A stretch of DNA of 37,450 bases from Candidatus Eisenbacteria bacterium (GTDB taxonomy: Bacteria > Eisenbacteria > RBG-16-71-46), in contig JADLBL010000013.1 of assembly GCA_020847735.1 (NCBI GenBank), forward strand, positions 1-37,450, in the 5' to 3' direction. Below are positions 7,248-15,309 of the stretch, one piece after another. The first letter of the stretch is position 1. Every line of letters starts with the position of its first letter. The translations under genes were made by a program, and so were the position numbers. The notes under the pieces were generated by a model. It saw nothing but the letters and a program-made list of their open reading frames with translations. It had not been told where the DNA came from and made no database searches.

Positions 7248-10019
7248 GTGCGCCCCGTGCCCATTCAACCGGGAACGAAACTGGGCGCCTACGAAGTCCT
7301 CTCCCCGCTCGGCGCCGGCGGCATGGGCGAGGTCTGGCGCGCGCGCGACACGCGGCTCGGTCGCGACGTCGCGATCAAGGTCATTCCCGAGGACGTCGCC
7401 GCCGATCCGGAGCGCATCACCCGCTTCGAACGCGAGGCGCGATTGCTCGCCTCGCTGCGCCATCCGAACGTGGCCACGCTGCACGGGCTCGAAAGCGACG
7501 GCGCGCAGCGCTTCATCGTCATGGAGTGCGTCGAGGGCGAATCGCTCGCGCAGCGCCTGGCCTCCGGCCCGCTGCCGGTCGCCGAGGCGATCGAGCTGTG
7601 CCGGCAGGTGGCGACGGGCCTCGAGGCCGCGCACGAAAGCGGCATCGTCCACCGCGACCTCAAACCGGCGAACATCATGGTCACGCCTGGCGGCGAGGTG
7701 CGCCTGCTCGACTTCGGCCTGGCGCGCGGCGACCTCGCCAGCTCGGGCGCGGTGTCGGACTACTCGCACTCCCCGACGCTGACGGGCGGCCTGACGGGCG
7801 CGAACGTCATCCTCGGCACGGCCGCGTACATGAGCCCCGAGCAGGCGCGCGGCAAGCCGGTGGACCGGCGCACCGACATCTGGTCGTTCGGCGCCGTGCT
7901 CTACGAATGCCTGGCCGGCCGGCAGTGCTTCGCGGGCGAGACGCTGTCGGACACGATCGCGATGATCCTGCAGAGCGATCCGGACTGGACCGCGCTGCCG
8001 CGCGCGACGCCCCGCCGGGTGCGCGAGTTGCTCGCGCGCTGCCTCGAGCGCGACCCGCGCAAGCGCCTCCGCGACGCGGGCGAGGCGCGCATCGCCCTCG
8101 AGCGCGCGCTCGCCGAGCCCGCGGGGGAGGAGGGCGCCCCGGCGCGGTCCGCGCGCGGCCGCACGCTCGCGTTCGGGGCGCTCGTGCTGGTCGCGGGCGC
8201 GCTGCTGGGCGCGGGTGCGATGCGCTTCGCCGGGCGCGAGGCGGCACGCGTGGTGCGCTACCCGGTGCCGCCCCCGCCGGGTGACGTCATCGGGGTGGAC
8301 GGCTTCACCGCCGCGGCCTACTGGGACGTGCCGGCGAGCGGCGATCGTATCGCCGCACGGCTGACGACGCCGAACCGCGACCGCAAGGGACCCGACCTGT
8401 TCGTGCGCCGACTCTCGGAGGCCGACTGGCGGGTCGTGCCCGGTGGCGAGCGGGTCATGGACGCGCCTCTGTTCGGCGACGACGGGCGGACGCTCTGGTT
8501 CGTCTCCCGGATCTCCGACGATTCGCCCGAAGAGCGGGTGATGAAGGCCAACACCGACGACGGTAGCCCGGCGGTTTCCGTCTGTGACGTCCCCGCGGGC
8601 ATGGGAATGATGGCACCGCTGAGCGGCGGCCGCGTTCTGTTCATCCACGGCGACGGCGAGCGCATCGCCCTCTACGACCCGGCGGCGGGGGGACTGTCCG
8701 GCTGGAAGGTGGTCGAGCGCGGAAAGTACGCGGGCACGATTTCGTCGTTCGTGCCGCCGTCCATGGCCGGTGCCGGCCGCGACGAGGTGTTCGTCGGCAC
8801 GACCGATTACGCGACCGACGGCTGGCACCAGGGCACGGCCGTTCTCGACGTACGCACCGGGCGGCTGTCTCCCGTGATGCGAGACGGGCAGTACGCGCAT
8901 CTGACCGGCGACGGCGTGCTGCTGTTCTCGCGCGGCTCGAGCATCCTGGCCACGCGCTACGACGCGCGGGCGCATGCCACGCGCGGGGACGCGGTGCCGC
9001 TCTTCGAAGGCGTTCGCACGCGCGGCCAGTGGTTGCCCGGGCACTTCGCGCTCACGGCGCGCGGCGACCTGTTCTACTCGCCGGGCGGCGCGGTCGGTGA
9101 GCGGCGCACGCTCGAGCGGCTCGGACTGGACGGCAGGTTCACCCCGCTGCCCATCGCGCCGCGCGCCTTCGGCAACGCACCCGGTGTCGCCCTCGACGGC
9201 CGGCGCCTCGCGATCTCGGTGACCAATGCGCGGGGTTTCGACGAGATCTGGGCCTTCGAGCCGGGCGACAGTCTGGGGCAGCGAATCCTCCGCGTCGAGG
9301 GCGCGGACGTCACCCGGCCGGTGTTCACGCACGACGGGGAGTGGATGGCGTACAACCAGTCGGTTGACCAGTACGGCTCGGGGCTGTTCGTCCGTCGCTA
9401 CGGGGCGGAGGAAGCGGCGCTGAAGGTCGTCGTCGTCCGGGGCGACTCCGTGGTGCGGGCCGTGAAGTGGTTCCCCGACGGCCGGCACCTGCTGTTCCGC
9501 GGCGGTGCGCGCGGCAACGAACGCCTGTTCATCGCCGAGGTTGCTCCGGCGAGCGGGGGCGCGTCGCGCGTGCGGGCCGTGCTCCCTGCGTGGCAGGTGG
9601 GCGAGACGGATCTCTCACCGGACGGCCGGCTGCTCGCGTTCGACACGCGCCGCACCGGGAACCAGCAAGTCCTCGGCTGCACGATCTCGCCGGATGGAGC
9701 GACCGGCCTTCCGGTCGTGCTCGTGCGCTCGGGGGCGATCCCGGCATGGTCGGCCGACGGCCGGCGGCTCTGGTACGTCGCCGGCCCGACCTCCGCCGAG
9801 GCCTGGGAGATGCAGGTCTCCAGCGCCGGAGGCATCACCCCGGGGCCCGCGCGCCGGCTCTTCACGCTCGGCCCGGAGGGCTTCCGGATCGTGAGCGGCC
9901 TGCAGCTGCCGGACGGCACGGTCGTGTGCGCGCTGGACCCCGTCGAGGGCCCCGAGTTGGCGCGCGTGGACGTGGTGCAGGGATGGTGGTCCACCGTGCG
10001 GAGCAAGCTCCGGCGCTGA
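7248..10019 (+). CDS. Membrane Ser/Thr protein kinase fused to a TolB/WD40-like propeller
   Basis: 923 residues if started at GTG 7248; GTG 7257 is an equally likely start because GGGGTAAGG then sits at a normal RBS distance. The kinase domain covers about residues 13-290, with a Gly loop GAGGMGEV (22-29), K44 in VAIK, HRDLKPAN (135-142), DFG (155-157) and SPE (196-198), so it should be catalytically active. A single membrane helix follows (TLAFGALVLVAGALLGAGA, about 306-326). The remaining ~590 residues outside the membrane hold PD40-type strands (FTHDGEWMAYNQS, WFPDGRHLLFRGG, LSPDGRLLAFDTRRTG, WSADGRRLWYV) forming a propeller. The layout suggests an external sensor driving an internal kinase. 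Substrates are unknown. Such fusions are abundant in Acidobacteria, Gemmatimonadetes and Eisenbacteria-like genomes. Confidence 0.9.
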   Translation: MRPVPIQPGTKLGAYEVLSPLGAGGMGEVWRARDTRLGRDVAIKVIPEDVAADPERITRFEREARLLASLRHPNVATLHGLESDGAQRFIVMECVEGESLAQRLASGPLPVAEAIELCRQVATGLEAAHESGIVHRDLKPANIMVTPGGEVRLLDFGLARGDLASSGAVSDYSHSPTLTGGLTGANVILGTAAYMSPEQARGKPVDRRTDIWSFGAVLYECLAGRQCFAGETLSDTIAMILQSDPDWTALPRATPRRVRELLARCLERDPRKRLRDAGEARIALERALAEPAGEEGAPARSARGRTLAFGALVLVAGALLGAGAMRFAGREAARVVRYPVPPPPGDVIGVDGFTAAAYWDVPASGDRIAARLTTPNRDRKGPDLFVRRLSEADWRVVPGGERVMDAPLFGDDGRTLWFVSRISDDSPEERVMKANTDDGSPAVSVCDVPAGMGMMAPLSGGRVLFIHGDGERIALYDPAAGGLSGWKVVERGKYAGTISSFVPPSMAGAGRDEVFVGTTDYATDGWHQGTAVLDVRTGRLSPVMRDGQYAHLTGDGVLLFSRGSSILATRYDARAHATRGDAVPLFEGVRTRGQWLPGHFALTARGDLFYSPGGAVGERRTLERLGLDGRFTPLPIAPRAFGNAPGVALDGRRLAISVTNARGFDEIWAFEPGDSLGQRILRVEGADVTRPVFTHDGEWMAYNQSVDQYGSGLFVRRYGAEEAALKVVVVRGDSVVRAVKWFPDGRHLLFRGGARGNERLFIAEVAPASGGASRVRAVLPAWQVGETDLSPDGRLLAFDTRRTGNQQVLGCTISPDGATGLPVVLVRSGAIPAWSADGRRLWYVAGPTSAEAWEMQVSSAGGITPGPARRLFTLGPEGFRIVSGLQLPDGTVVCALDPVEGPELARVDVVQGWWSTVRSKLRR

Positions 10020-10050
10020 CGGCGCCCGGCGGCATGGGCCTCACGGCCCG

Positions 10051-10080
10051 TTGCCCGCTCGCGAACGCCATCGCTATCCT
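10051..10080 (+). promoter_or_regulatory. Candidate sigma70-type promoter of tnaA
   Basis: TTGCCC (10051-10056), 18-bp spacer, TATCCT (10075-10080), ending 52 bp before the tnaA start. It lies in the gap after the kinase stop, so tnaA can be transcribed on its own. This is a visual prediction. Confidence 0.45.
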
Positions 10081-10132
10081 GCCCGAAGTCCATTCCCCCG
10101 CAGCACCGAACGAACACCCCCGGGGCTTCCCC

Positions 10133-11530
10133 ATGCGTTTTCCAGCAGAGCCGTTCCGCATCAAGGTCGTCGAGCCCATCCGCCGCGTGTCGCGCGAGGA
10201 GCGCGAGAAACTGATCCGCGAGGCGGGCCTGAACATCTTCGCGGTGCCCGCGGACAGCATCTACGTGGACCTGCTCACCGACAGCGGCACGTCGGCGATG
10301 AGCGACAACCAGTGGGCCGGGCTGATGCTCGGCGACGAGTCGTACTCGGGCAGCCGGAACTACTTTCACTTCGAGAAGACGGTCCGCGAAATCTTCGGCT
10401 TCGAGCACGTCATTCCCACGCATCAGGGCCGGGTCGCCGAGAACCTGCTGTTCTCGACGCTCCTCAAGCCGGGCGACGTGGTGCCGAACAACATCCACTT
10501 CGACACGACGCGCGCGAACGTCGAACACCAGCAGGCGGAAGCGGCCGACCTGGTGATTGACGAAGGGCTCGACCCGACTTCGCTGCACCCGTTCAAGGGC
10601 GACCTCGACCCGGGCAAGCTCGATCGGCTGCTGACCGAAAAGAAGGGTCGCGTGCCGCTCGTGATGATCACGGTCACGAACAACTCGGGCGGCGGCCAGC
10701 CGGTCTCCATCGCCAACGTCCGCCAGGTGCGCGAGGTGTGCCGGCGCCACGGCGTGCCGCTGATCTTCGACGCCTGCCGCTTCGCGGAGAACTGCTATTT
10801 CATCCAGCAGCGCGAGAGCGGTTATGCGAACAAGTCCGTGGCGGAAATCGCGAGGGAACTGTTCTCCCACGGCGACGGCTGCACCATGAGCGCCAAGAAG
10901 GACGGTCTCGTCAACATCGGCGGCTTCCTGGCGCTCAACAATGCCGAATGGGTGGCGGCGATCACGAACCTGCTCATCCTGATCGAGGGTTTCCCGACCT
11001 ACGGCGGGCTCGCCGGCCGGGATCTCGAGGCGATGGCGCGCGGCCTGCGGGAGGTCCTGGACGAGGACTACCTCGCGTTCCGCATCGGCCAGGTCGCGCA
11101 CCTGGGCGAGATGCTCGATCAGGCGGGCGTGCCGATCGTCAAGCCGGTGGGCGGGCATGCGGTGTACGTGGACGCGAAGCGCTTCCTGCCGCAGATCCCG
11201 CAGTCGCAGTTTCCGGGGCAGGCGCTGGTCGCCGCGCTCTACCGCGATTACGGCATCCGCGCGGTGGAGGTGGGCAGCCTGATGTTCGCGCACCGCGACG
11301 CGCACAGCGGCGAAGTCGCCTACCCGCGGCTCGAGCTGGTCCGGCTCGCGGTGCCGCGGCGCGTGTACACGACCGAGCACATGCGCTACGTGGCCGAATC
11401 GGTCATCGAGCTGCACCGCCAGCGCGCGCGGCTGAAGGGGCTTCGCATCACCTGGGAAGCGCCGGTGCTGCGCCATTTCACGGCGCGCCTGGAGGAGATC
11501 ACGGACCGCGAAGTCGGCACGGCGCGCTGA
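10133..11530 (+). CDS. tnaA: Tryptophanase (PLP-dependent tryptophan indole-lyase)
   Basis: It splits L-tryptophan to indole, pyruvate and ammonia in the cytoplasm. 465 residues from ATG 10133, normal length. The N-terminus PFRIKVVEPIRRVS, the segment IYVDLLTDSGTSAMSDNQWA, and the PLP lysine in SAKKDGLVNIGG (K256) place it in the beta-eliminating lyase family. Three sites separate it from tyrosine phenol-lyase: FDTT with Asp at 124 (phenol-lyase has Thr), AVEVGS where phenol-lyases carry an Arg (SMERG), and LRHFTA with His at 448 (Phe in phenol-lyase). No TnaC-like leader peptide or tryptophan permease is next to it. A UPF0173 hydrolase gene follows 67 bp downstream and may share the transcript. 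Confidence 0.92.
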   Translation: MRFPAEPFRIKVVEPIRRVSREEREKLIREAGLNIFAVPADSIYVDLLTDSGTSAMSDNQWAGLMLGDESYSGSRNYFHFEKTVREIFGFEHVIPTHQGRVAENLLFSTLLKPGDVVPNNIHFDTTRANVEHQQAEAADLVIDEGLDPTSLHPFKGDLDPGKLDRLLTEKKGRVPLVMITVTNNSGGGQPVSIANVRQVREVCRRHGVPLIFDACRFAENCYFIQQRESGYANKSVAEIARELFSHGDGCTMSAKKDGLVNIGGFLALNNAEWVAAITNLLILIEGFPTYGGLAGRDLEAMARGLREVLDEDYLAFRIGQVAHLGEMLDQAGVPIVKPVGGHAVYVDAKRFLPQIPQSQFPGQALVAALYRDYGIRAVEVGSLMFAHRDAHSGEVAYPRLELVRLAVPRRVYTTEHMRYVAESVIELHRQRARLKGLRITWEAPVLRHFTARLEEITDREVGTAR

Positions 11531-11597
11531 CGCGTTGCTCTCGCACCGGGCGCGCCGGCGTGCCCACGGCCCGCCGCGCGCAGGGAGAAACGTTCCG

Positions 11598-12314
11598 ATG
11601 AAGATCTTCGATCGCGGCTTTCGTCTGACCTGGCTCGGGCACAGCGCCTTCGAGCTGGTGACGAAGACCGGCAAGGTCGTGCTCTTCGATCCGTGGCTGA
11701 CCGGCAACCCGCGGACGCCCGAGGCGCTGCGTGCGCCGCGGAGGGGCGACGTCATCGCCCTTACGCACGCCCATGGCGACCACGTCGGCGACGTGGTCGG
11801 AATCGTCGGGCGGACCGGCTGCGAGGTGGTGTGCAGCTACGAGTGCTCGATCTGGCTGGCGGCCCAGGGGGTTTCGACCTGCCTGCCGATGGGCAAGGGT
11901 GGCACGCAGCAGGCGGCCGGGCTCACCTTCACGATGACTCATGCGGCGCACTCCTCGAGCTTCGACGCCCCGGGTCAGCCGTACGGCGGCGGCGAAGCGG
12001 GCTACGTGGTCACGCTCGAGGACGGCTTCCGCCTCTACCACGCCGGCGACACCGGACCGATGGCGGACTTCGCGGTGATCGCCGAGCTCTACGCGCCCGA
12101 GGTCGCGCTGCTGCCGATCGGCGACCTGTTCACGATGGGGCCGCGCGAAGCGGCGTGGGCGGCGGCGAAGCTCGACGCGAAGTGGGTGGTGCCCATGCAT
12201 TACGGGACGTTTCCGGCGCTGACCGGCACGCCCGAGGCGCTGCGCGCCGAGCTCGCGGCACGCGGTTGCGGCGCCGTGGTCGTCGCGCCGCAACCGGGCG
12301 AGCCGGTCGAGTAG
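11598..12314 (+). CDS. UPF0173-type metal-dependent hydrolase (metallo-beta-lactamase fold)
   Basis: 238 residues from ATG 11598, with AGGGAGA about 10 nt upstream. The N-terminus (LTWLGHSAFELVTKTGKVVL, then FDPWLTGNP) and the metal motif LTHAHGDHVGD (HxHxDH) identify the YtkL/UPF0173 branch of the metallo-beta-lactamase superfamily. Further ligands are in THAAHSS, LYHAGDTG and the terminal VVPMHYGTFP. The physiological substrate is not known for this branch. A 14-bp stem hairpin straddles the stop codon. Confidence 0.9.
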   Translation: MKIFDRGFRLTWLGHSAFELVTKTGKVVLFDPWLTGNPRTPEALRAPRRGDVIALTHAHGDHVGDVVGIVGRTGCEVVCSYECSIWLAAQGVSTCLPMGKGGTQQAAGLTFTMTHAAHSSSFDAPGQPYGGGEAGYVVTLEDGFRLYHAGDTGPMADFAVIAELYAPEVALLPIGDLFTMGPREAAWAAAKLDAKWVVPMHYGTFPALTGTPEALRAELAARGCGAVVVAPQPGEPVE

Positions 12315-12329
12315 GCTCGACCGGCTCGC
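12298..12329. terminator. Perfect 14-bp hairpin between convergent genes
   Basis: GCGAGCCGGTCGAG (12298-12311) and its exact complement (12316-12329) surround TAGG, which contains the stop codon of the hydrolase gene. It lies between two convergent genes (stops at 12314 and 12360). No T-run follows on either side, so it would act as a bidirectional hairpin or RNA-stabilising element rather than a classic intrinsic terminator. Confidence 0.55.
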
Positions 12330-12359
12330 GAAGTCCGCCGTGCGTTGACCACCCGCGCG

Positions 12360-12995
12360 CTACGCGATCACGCCCGCCTTGCGCAGGCCCGGCACGATGC
12401 CGCGGCCGATGGACTGGCGCAGATCGCTCGCCGAGGACGGGTTCGTGCTCTCGACCGTGGCGGCCCAGACCATTCTGCCGCCCGCGGCCGCGTCCCAAAC
12501 CGTCACCTGCTCACGCAGCGTGTGATCGGTTTCGGCGTAACCCGGATGCCAGCGTCCGCGGTACACGATGCGGTCGTAGCCGGTCCAGGGGTTGTAGTAA
12601 TTGACGGGCTCGACGCTGCGCCAGCCGGGCACCCAGCGGGTGTCCCGGGTCGCCTTGAGGGGCTTGAGCACGATCGCGGCGTCGAAGTGCTGGCTGGTCA
12701 TCGCGTCGTCGAGCGCCTGCTGGCTCGGGACGCCGTCGGGAAAGAGCGTGTACGACGAAACGGCGCGCAGGCCCGAGCGCGCGAGCTGCGCCTGGACATC
12801 GTCCTCCCACTGCCGCCGCTGAACGGCGTCCTTACGCTGAGAGACGACGAGGAACGAACCCGCGGGGCCCGCCGGCCGGTTGGGATCCGACCAGACGCCC
12901 ACGACGCGCGCATTGGTGCAGCCTGCGGCGAGCAGGCCGAAGCCCGCAACGCCCACCAGCGCGAGTGCCGTACGGAACCAGGACTGACGTTTCAT
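12360..12995 (-). CDS. DUF4136-like lipoprotein
   Basis: 211 residues from ATG 12995, preceded by AAGGAGGG at good distance. The signal peptide ends in the lipobox LLAAGC (Cys26), so it should be a membrane-anchored lipoprotein. The mature part starts VVGVWSDPN and has the layout of DUF4136-type proteins: LVVSQRKDAVQRRQWEDDV, ALDDAMTSQHFDAAIVLKPL, YYNPWTGYD and a closing MVWAATVESTNPSS. Function is unknown. It stands alone, convergent with the UPF0173 gene. Confidence 0.7.
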   Translation of the reverse strand: MKRQSWFRTALALVGVAGFGLLAAGCTNARVVGVWSDPNRPAGPAGSFLVVSQRKDAVQRRQWEDDVQAQLARSGLRAVSSYTLFPDGVPSQQALDDAMTSQHFDAAIVLKPLKATRDTRWVPGWRSVEPVNYYNPWTGYDRIVYRGRWHPGYAETDHTLREQVTVWDAAAGGRMVWAATVESTNPSSASDLRQSIGRGIVPGLRKAGVIA

Positions 12996-13242
12996 GGGCT
13001 GCCCTCCTTCTGACCGCGGCCGGACGACTCGAACGACTCGTACGCCCGGGAATGCAGCATTGGGAATGCCAGCGGCCGAGCCTTCGGGGAAAGCCATCGG
13101 GCGTCACGCGCAGAACAATGTCGGGACGGAGAGCGCAGGACGAAAACTGGCCCGGGGCGTTCAGGGGCGTGCCGCCGTTGTTCGGACTCGCGCAGCCCGC
13201 GGGCGGTGGCGCGCGGTGACGCAGCGGCTGGCCCGCCCGGCG

Positions 13243-14418
13243 TCAGCCCTGCGACGTCAGGACCGCGAACACGTCGTAGAGCGAGTGCACGAGGATCGCG
13301 GTCGTCGTGTTGGTCCGCCGGCGCACCACGCCGAGCAGGATGCCGAGCAGCGCGATGGTCGTCATGCCGTACCACGAGTACTGCACGTGCCCGCTCGCGA
13401 ACAGCACCGACGTGAGCACGATGCCGAGCCGTGGCTGCAGCGCGCCGCGCAGCATGACCTCCTCGCCGAGGCCGGCGCTCAGGCCCAGGAGCAGCGCGGT
13501 CCACACGGGCATCTGTCCGGCGATGAGCCGGGTGACTTCCTGGTCGTGCCGCCACAGCCCGGGAAACGCGGCGCGCTGGAGCATTTCGGTGCCCGAGTTG
13601 ATGACGATGGCGCCGACCAGCCCGGCGAGCACGAAGCCGACGTACGATAGCTTCACGCCGCCCAGGCCCAGCCGCTCGCGCGCCTGTGGCCAGCGCCGGT
13701 GCACGAGCCAGCCGACGCCCGCCAGCGCGATGGCGATCTCGCCCAGCAGCTGGGCGATCAGCGCGCGCGCGTCGGCGAGCGGCACCGGGCTGTCACGCAT
13801 GGCGTCGAGCAGGTCGGGCAGCATCGCCTGCATCGGCACGGGCAGCAGGACGCCGAGCACGAAGAGCCTCGCCGCGAGCCGCCGCGTCCGGCTGACGACG
13901 GCGGAGCGAAAGATCATCGTGGTCAGGCGGTCGGCGACGGGCCGGGCAATGAGCAGCAGGCTGACGCCCGCGGCGGCGAAGCTCCAGAGCGCCGCGAAGC
14001 GGTGGTGGAACTCGTCGCCGAGTTTCCAGGCGTAGCTGCCGATGCCGAGGTAGACGAGCGCGCCCGCCCCGGGCACGATGGCGCCGACGATGAGCCGGAA
14101 GAACTCGCCGCCGAGGCTGCGCTCCGGAAACAGGTCGCGCACCCAGTGGCGATAGGCCGAAGCCTCGGACGCCGCGTCGGTCGCCTGGGCGAGCGCGAAC
14201 ACGCCCGCGCCCGCGAAGAGCAGCGCGAGCTCGGGGTGCAAGAGCAGCGTGCTGGCCAGCGAGCCCGCACCGATCAGGACCACCCACGCCAGCAGTCCGC
14301 GCTGCGGGGAGGGCCGGCCCGTTTCGGGCACGGGGGGCGCCGCGAGCGCGGCGGAGTCGGGAGTGTCGGCCGGGGGCTGCGGCGGGCCGCCGCCAGGAGG
14401 CGCTTGCGTCGGGTCCAT
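13243..14418 (-). CDS. CPBP (Abi/Rce1-like) family intramembrane metalloprotease
   Basis: 391 residues from ATG 14418. A Pro-rich cytoplasmic head (about 40 residues) precedes about eight hydrophobic segments. The conserved CPBP motifs are at the C-terminus: GLGEEVMLRG (EExxxR, E319-E320), FASGHVQY (H344) and HSLYD (H378-D382), which form the metalloprotease-type active site inside the membrane. Bacterial members are linked to protein maturation, bacteriocin immunity or unknown roles; no partner is visible here. It starts 41 bp from moaD on the other strand. Confidence 0.88.
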   Translation of the reverse strand: MDPTQAPPGGGPPQPPADTPDSAALAAPPVPETGRPSPQRGLLAWVVLIGAGSLASTLLLHPELALLFAGAGVFALAQATDAASEASAYRHWVRDLFPERSLGGEFFRLIVGAIVPGAGALVYLGIGSYAWKLGDEFHHRFAALWSFAAAGVSLLLIARPVADRLTTMIFRSAVVSRTRRLAARLFVLGVLLPVPMQAMLPDLLDAMRDSPVPLADARALIAQLLGEIAIALAGVGWLVHRRWPQARERLGLGGVKLSYVGFVLAGLVGAIVINSGTEMLQRAAFPGLWRHDQEVTRLIAGQMPVWTALLLGLSAGLGEEVMLRGALQPRLGIVLTSVLFASGHVQYSWYGMTTIALLGILLGVVRRRTNTTTAILVHSLYDVFAVLTSQG

Positions 14419-14459
14419 GGGCCCGCGAGCATAGGCGCTCGGCGAGGGAGGGTCCAAGA

Positions 14460-14720
14460 GTGAGCGCGGCGGAGCTGAAGGTGAAGGTGCTGTTGTTCGC
14501 GCAGGCGCGCGAGCAGGCGGGGCGCGGGCAGGAGACGATCTCGCTGGCGCCGGGCGCCCGCGTGAGCGACGCGCTCGAGACCTTGATACACCTGCACCCG
14601 CGGCTGGCCGCGCTCCGCCCGCACCTGGCGGTCGCGGTCAACGGCGCGCTCGCACGCGAGGGCGACGCGCTCGCCGATGGCGCCGAGATCGCGCTGCTGC
14701 CGCCGGTGAGCGGAGGCTAG
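14460..14720 (+). CDS. moaD: Molybdopterin synthase small subunit MoaD
   Basis: 86 residues from GTG 14460 (GGAGGG upstream). A beta-grasp (ubiquitin-like) protein, LKVKVLLFAQAREQAG ... VAVNGALA ... IALLPPVSGG. The terminal Gly-Gly is the site where sulfur is carried as thiocarboxylate for insertion into precursor Z. moaE follows after 4 bp, so the pair is an operon. Other moa/moe genes are not in the window. Confidence 0.93.
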   Translation: MSAAELKVKVLLFAQAREQAGRGQETISLAPGARVSDALETLIHLHPRLAALRPHLAVAVNGALAREGDALADGAEIALLPPVSGG

Positions 14721-14724
14721 GCGC

Positions 14725-15150
14725 GTGCCGGCACTGACCCGCGCCCGCATTGACGACGCCGCGCTCACCGCCGCGGCGGCGCGCGCCGACCTGGGCGCGA
14801 TCGTCACGTTCCTGGGCACGACGCGCGACCATCACGAAGGCCGGCGCGTGACGCGGCTCGAGTACGAGGCCTACGAGCCGATGGCGCTCGAGGCGCTCGG
14901 CCGCATCGAGCGTGAGGCGCGCGGAAGGTTCGCGATCGCCACCTGCATGATCGTCCACCGGCTGGGCGACGTGCCAGCGGCCGAGGCGAGCGTCGTGGTG
15001 GTCGTCGCCGCCGAGCACCGCGGGCCCGCGTTCGACGCCTGCCGCTGGGCGATGGACGAGCTCAAGCGCGCCGTGCCGATCTGGAAGAAGGAGCACTTCG
15101 AAGGCGGCGAAGCCTCATGGGCATCGGGCCAGACGCTGGGCGCCGACTAG
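14725..15150 (+). CDS. moaE: Molybdopterin synthase large subunit MoaE
   Basis: 141 residues from GTG 14725, 4 bp after moaD. Typical features are GAIVTFLGTTRDHHEG, YEAYEPMA, HRLGDVPAAEASVVV, AEHRGPAFDACRWAMDELK and the catalytic-lysine stretch VPIWKKEHFEGG. Together with MoaD it converts cyclic pyranopterin monophosphate to molybdopterin in the cytoplasm. Length is normal. Confidence 0.93.
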   Translation: MPALTRARIDDAALTAAAARADLGAIVTFLGTTRDHHEGRRVTRLEYEAYEPMALEALGRIEREARGRFAIATCMIVHRLGDVPAAEASVVVVVAAEHRGPAFDACRWAMDELKRAVPIWKKEHFEGGEASWASGQTLGAD

Positions 15151-15160
15151 CGGACATTCA

Positions 15161-15299
15161 GCGATTCGGCATCCGTGGCTCGACGGCGGCCCGCTTGCTC
15201 GGCTTCCTGCCTCGCTGCGCTGCATCCACTCGGGCTCTCGCCATCCATGGCTGCGCCCTCGCCGGGCGCACCGCCGTCGAGCCACGGATGCCGAATCGC
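15161..15299. repeat. 139-bp element with 29-bp perfect inverted ends
   Basis: The 29 bases at 15161-15189 (starting GCGATTCGGCATCCG) are exactly complementary to 15271-15299, with 81 bases between. The inner part contains further partial echoes (CCATCCATGG near 15241-15250). It fills the whole gap between the convergent genes moaE and galactanase. It could be a transcription barrier, or a small non-autonomous mobile or REP-like element. No transposase or target duplication is evident, and I see no second copy in the window. Confidence 0.75.
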
Positions 15300-15309
15300 C
15301 GAAGCCTGT

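Noticed and set aside
6330-9488. Open frame of over 1000 codons on the minus strand opposite the kinase
   Set aside because: Composition is Arg/Ala/His-rich without domains, and it also runs opposite the YaiI-type gene; the plus strand carries the well-defined kinase and propeller.
10133-11530. Tyrosine phenol-lyase
   Set aside because: The phenol-lyase-specific Arg and Phe positions are replaced by the tryptophanase pattern (AVEVGS, LRHFTA) and the Asp of FDTT is present.
13020-13242. Short frames in the gap between the DUF4136 and CPBP genes
   Set aside because: No RBS-supported start or protein-like composition; treated as intergenic.
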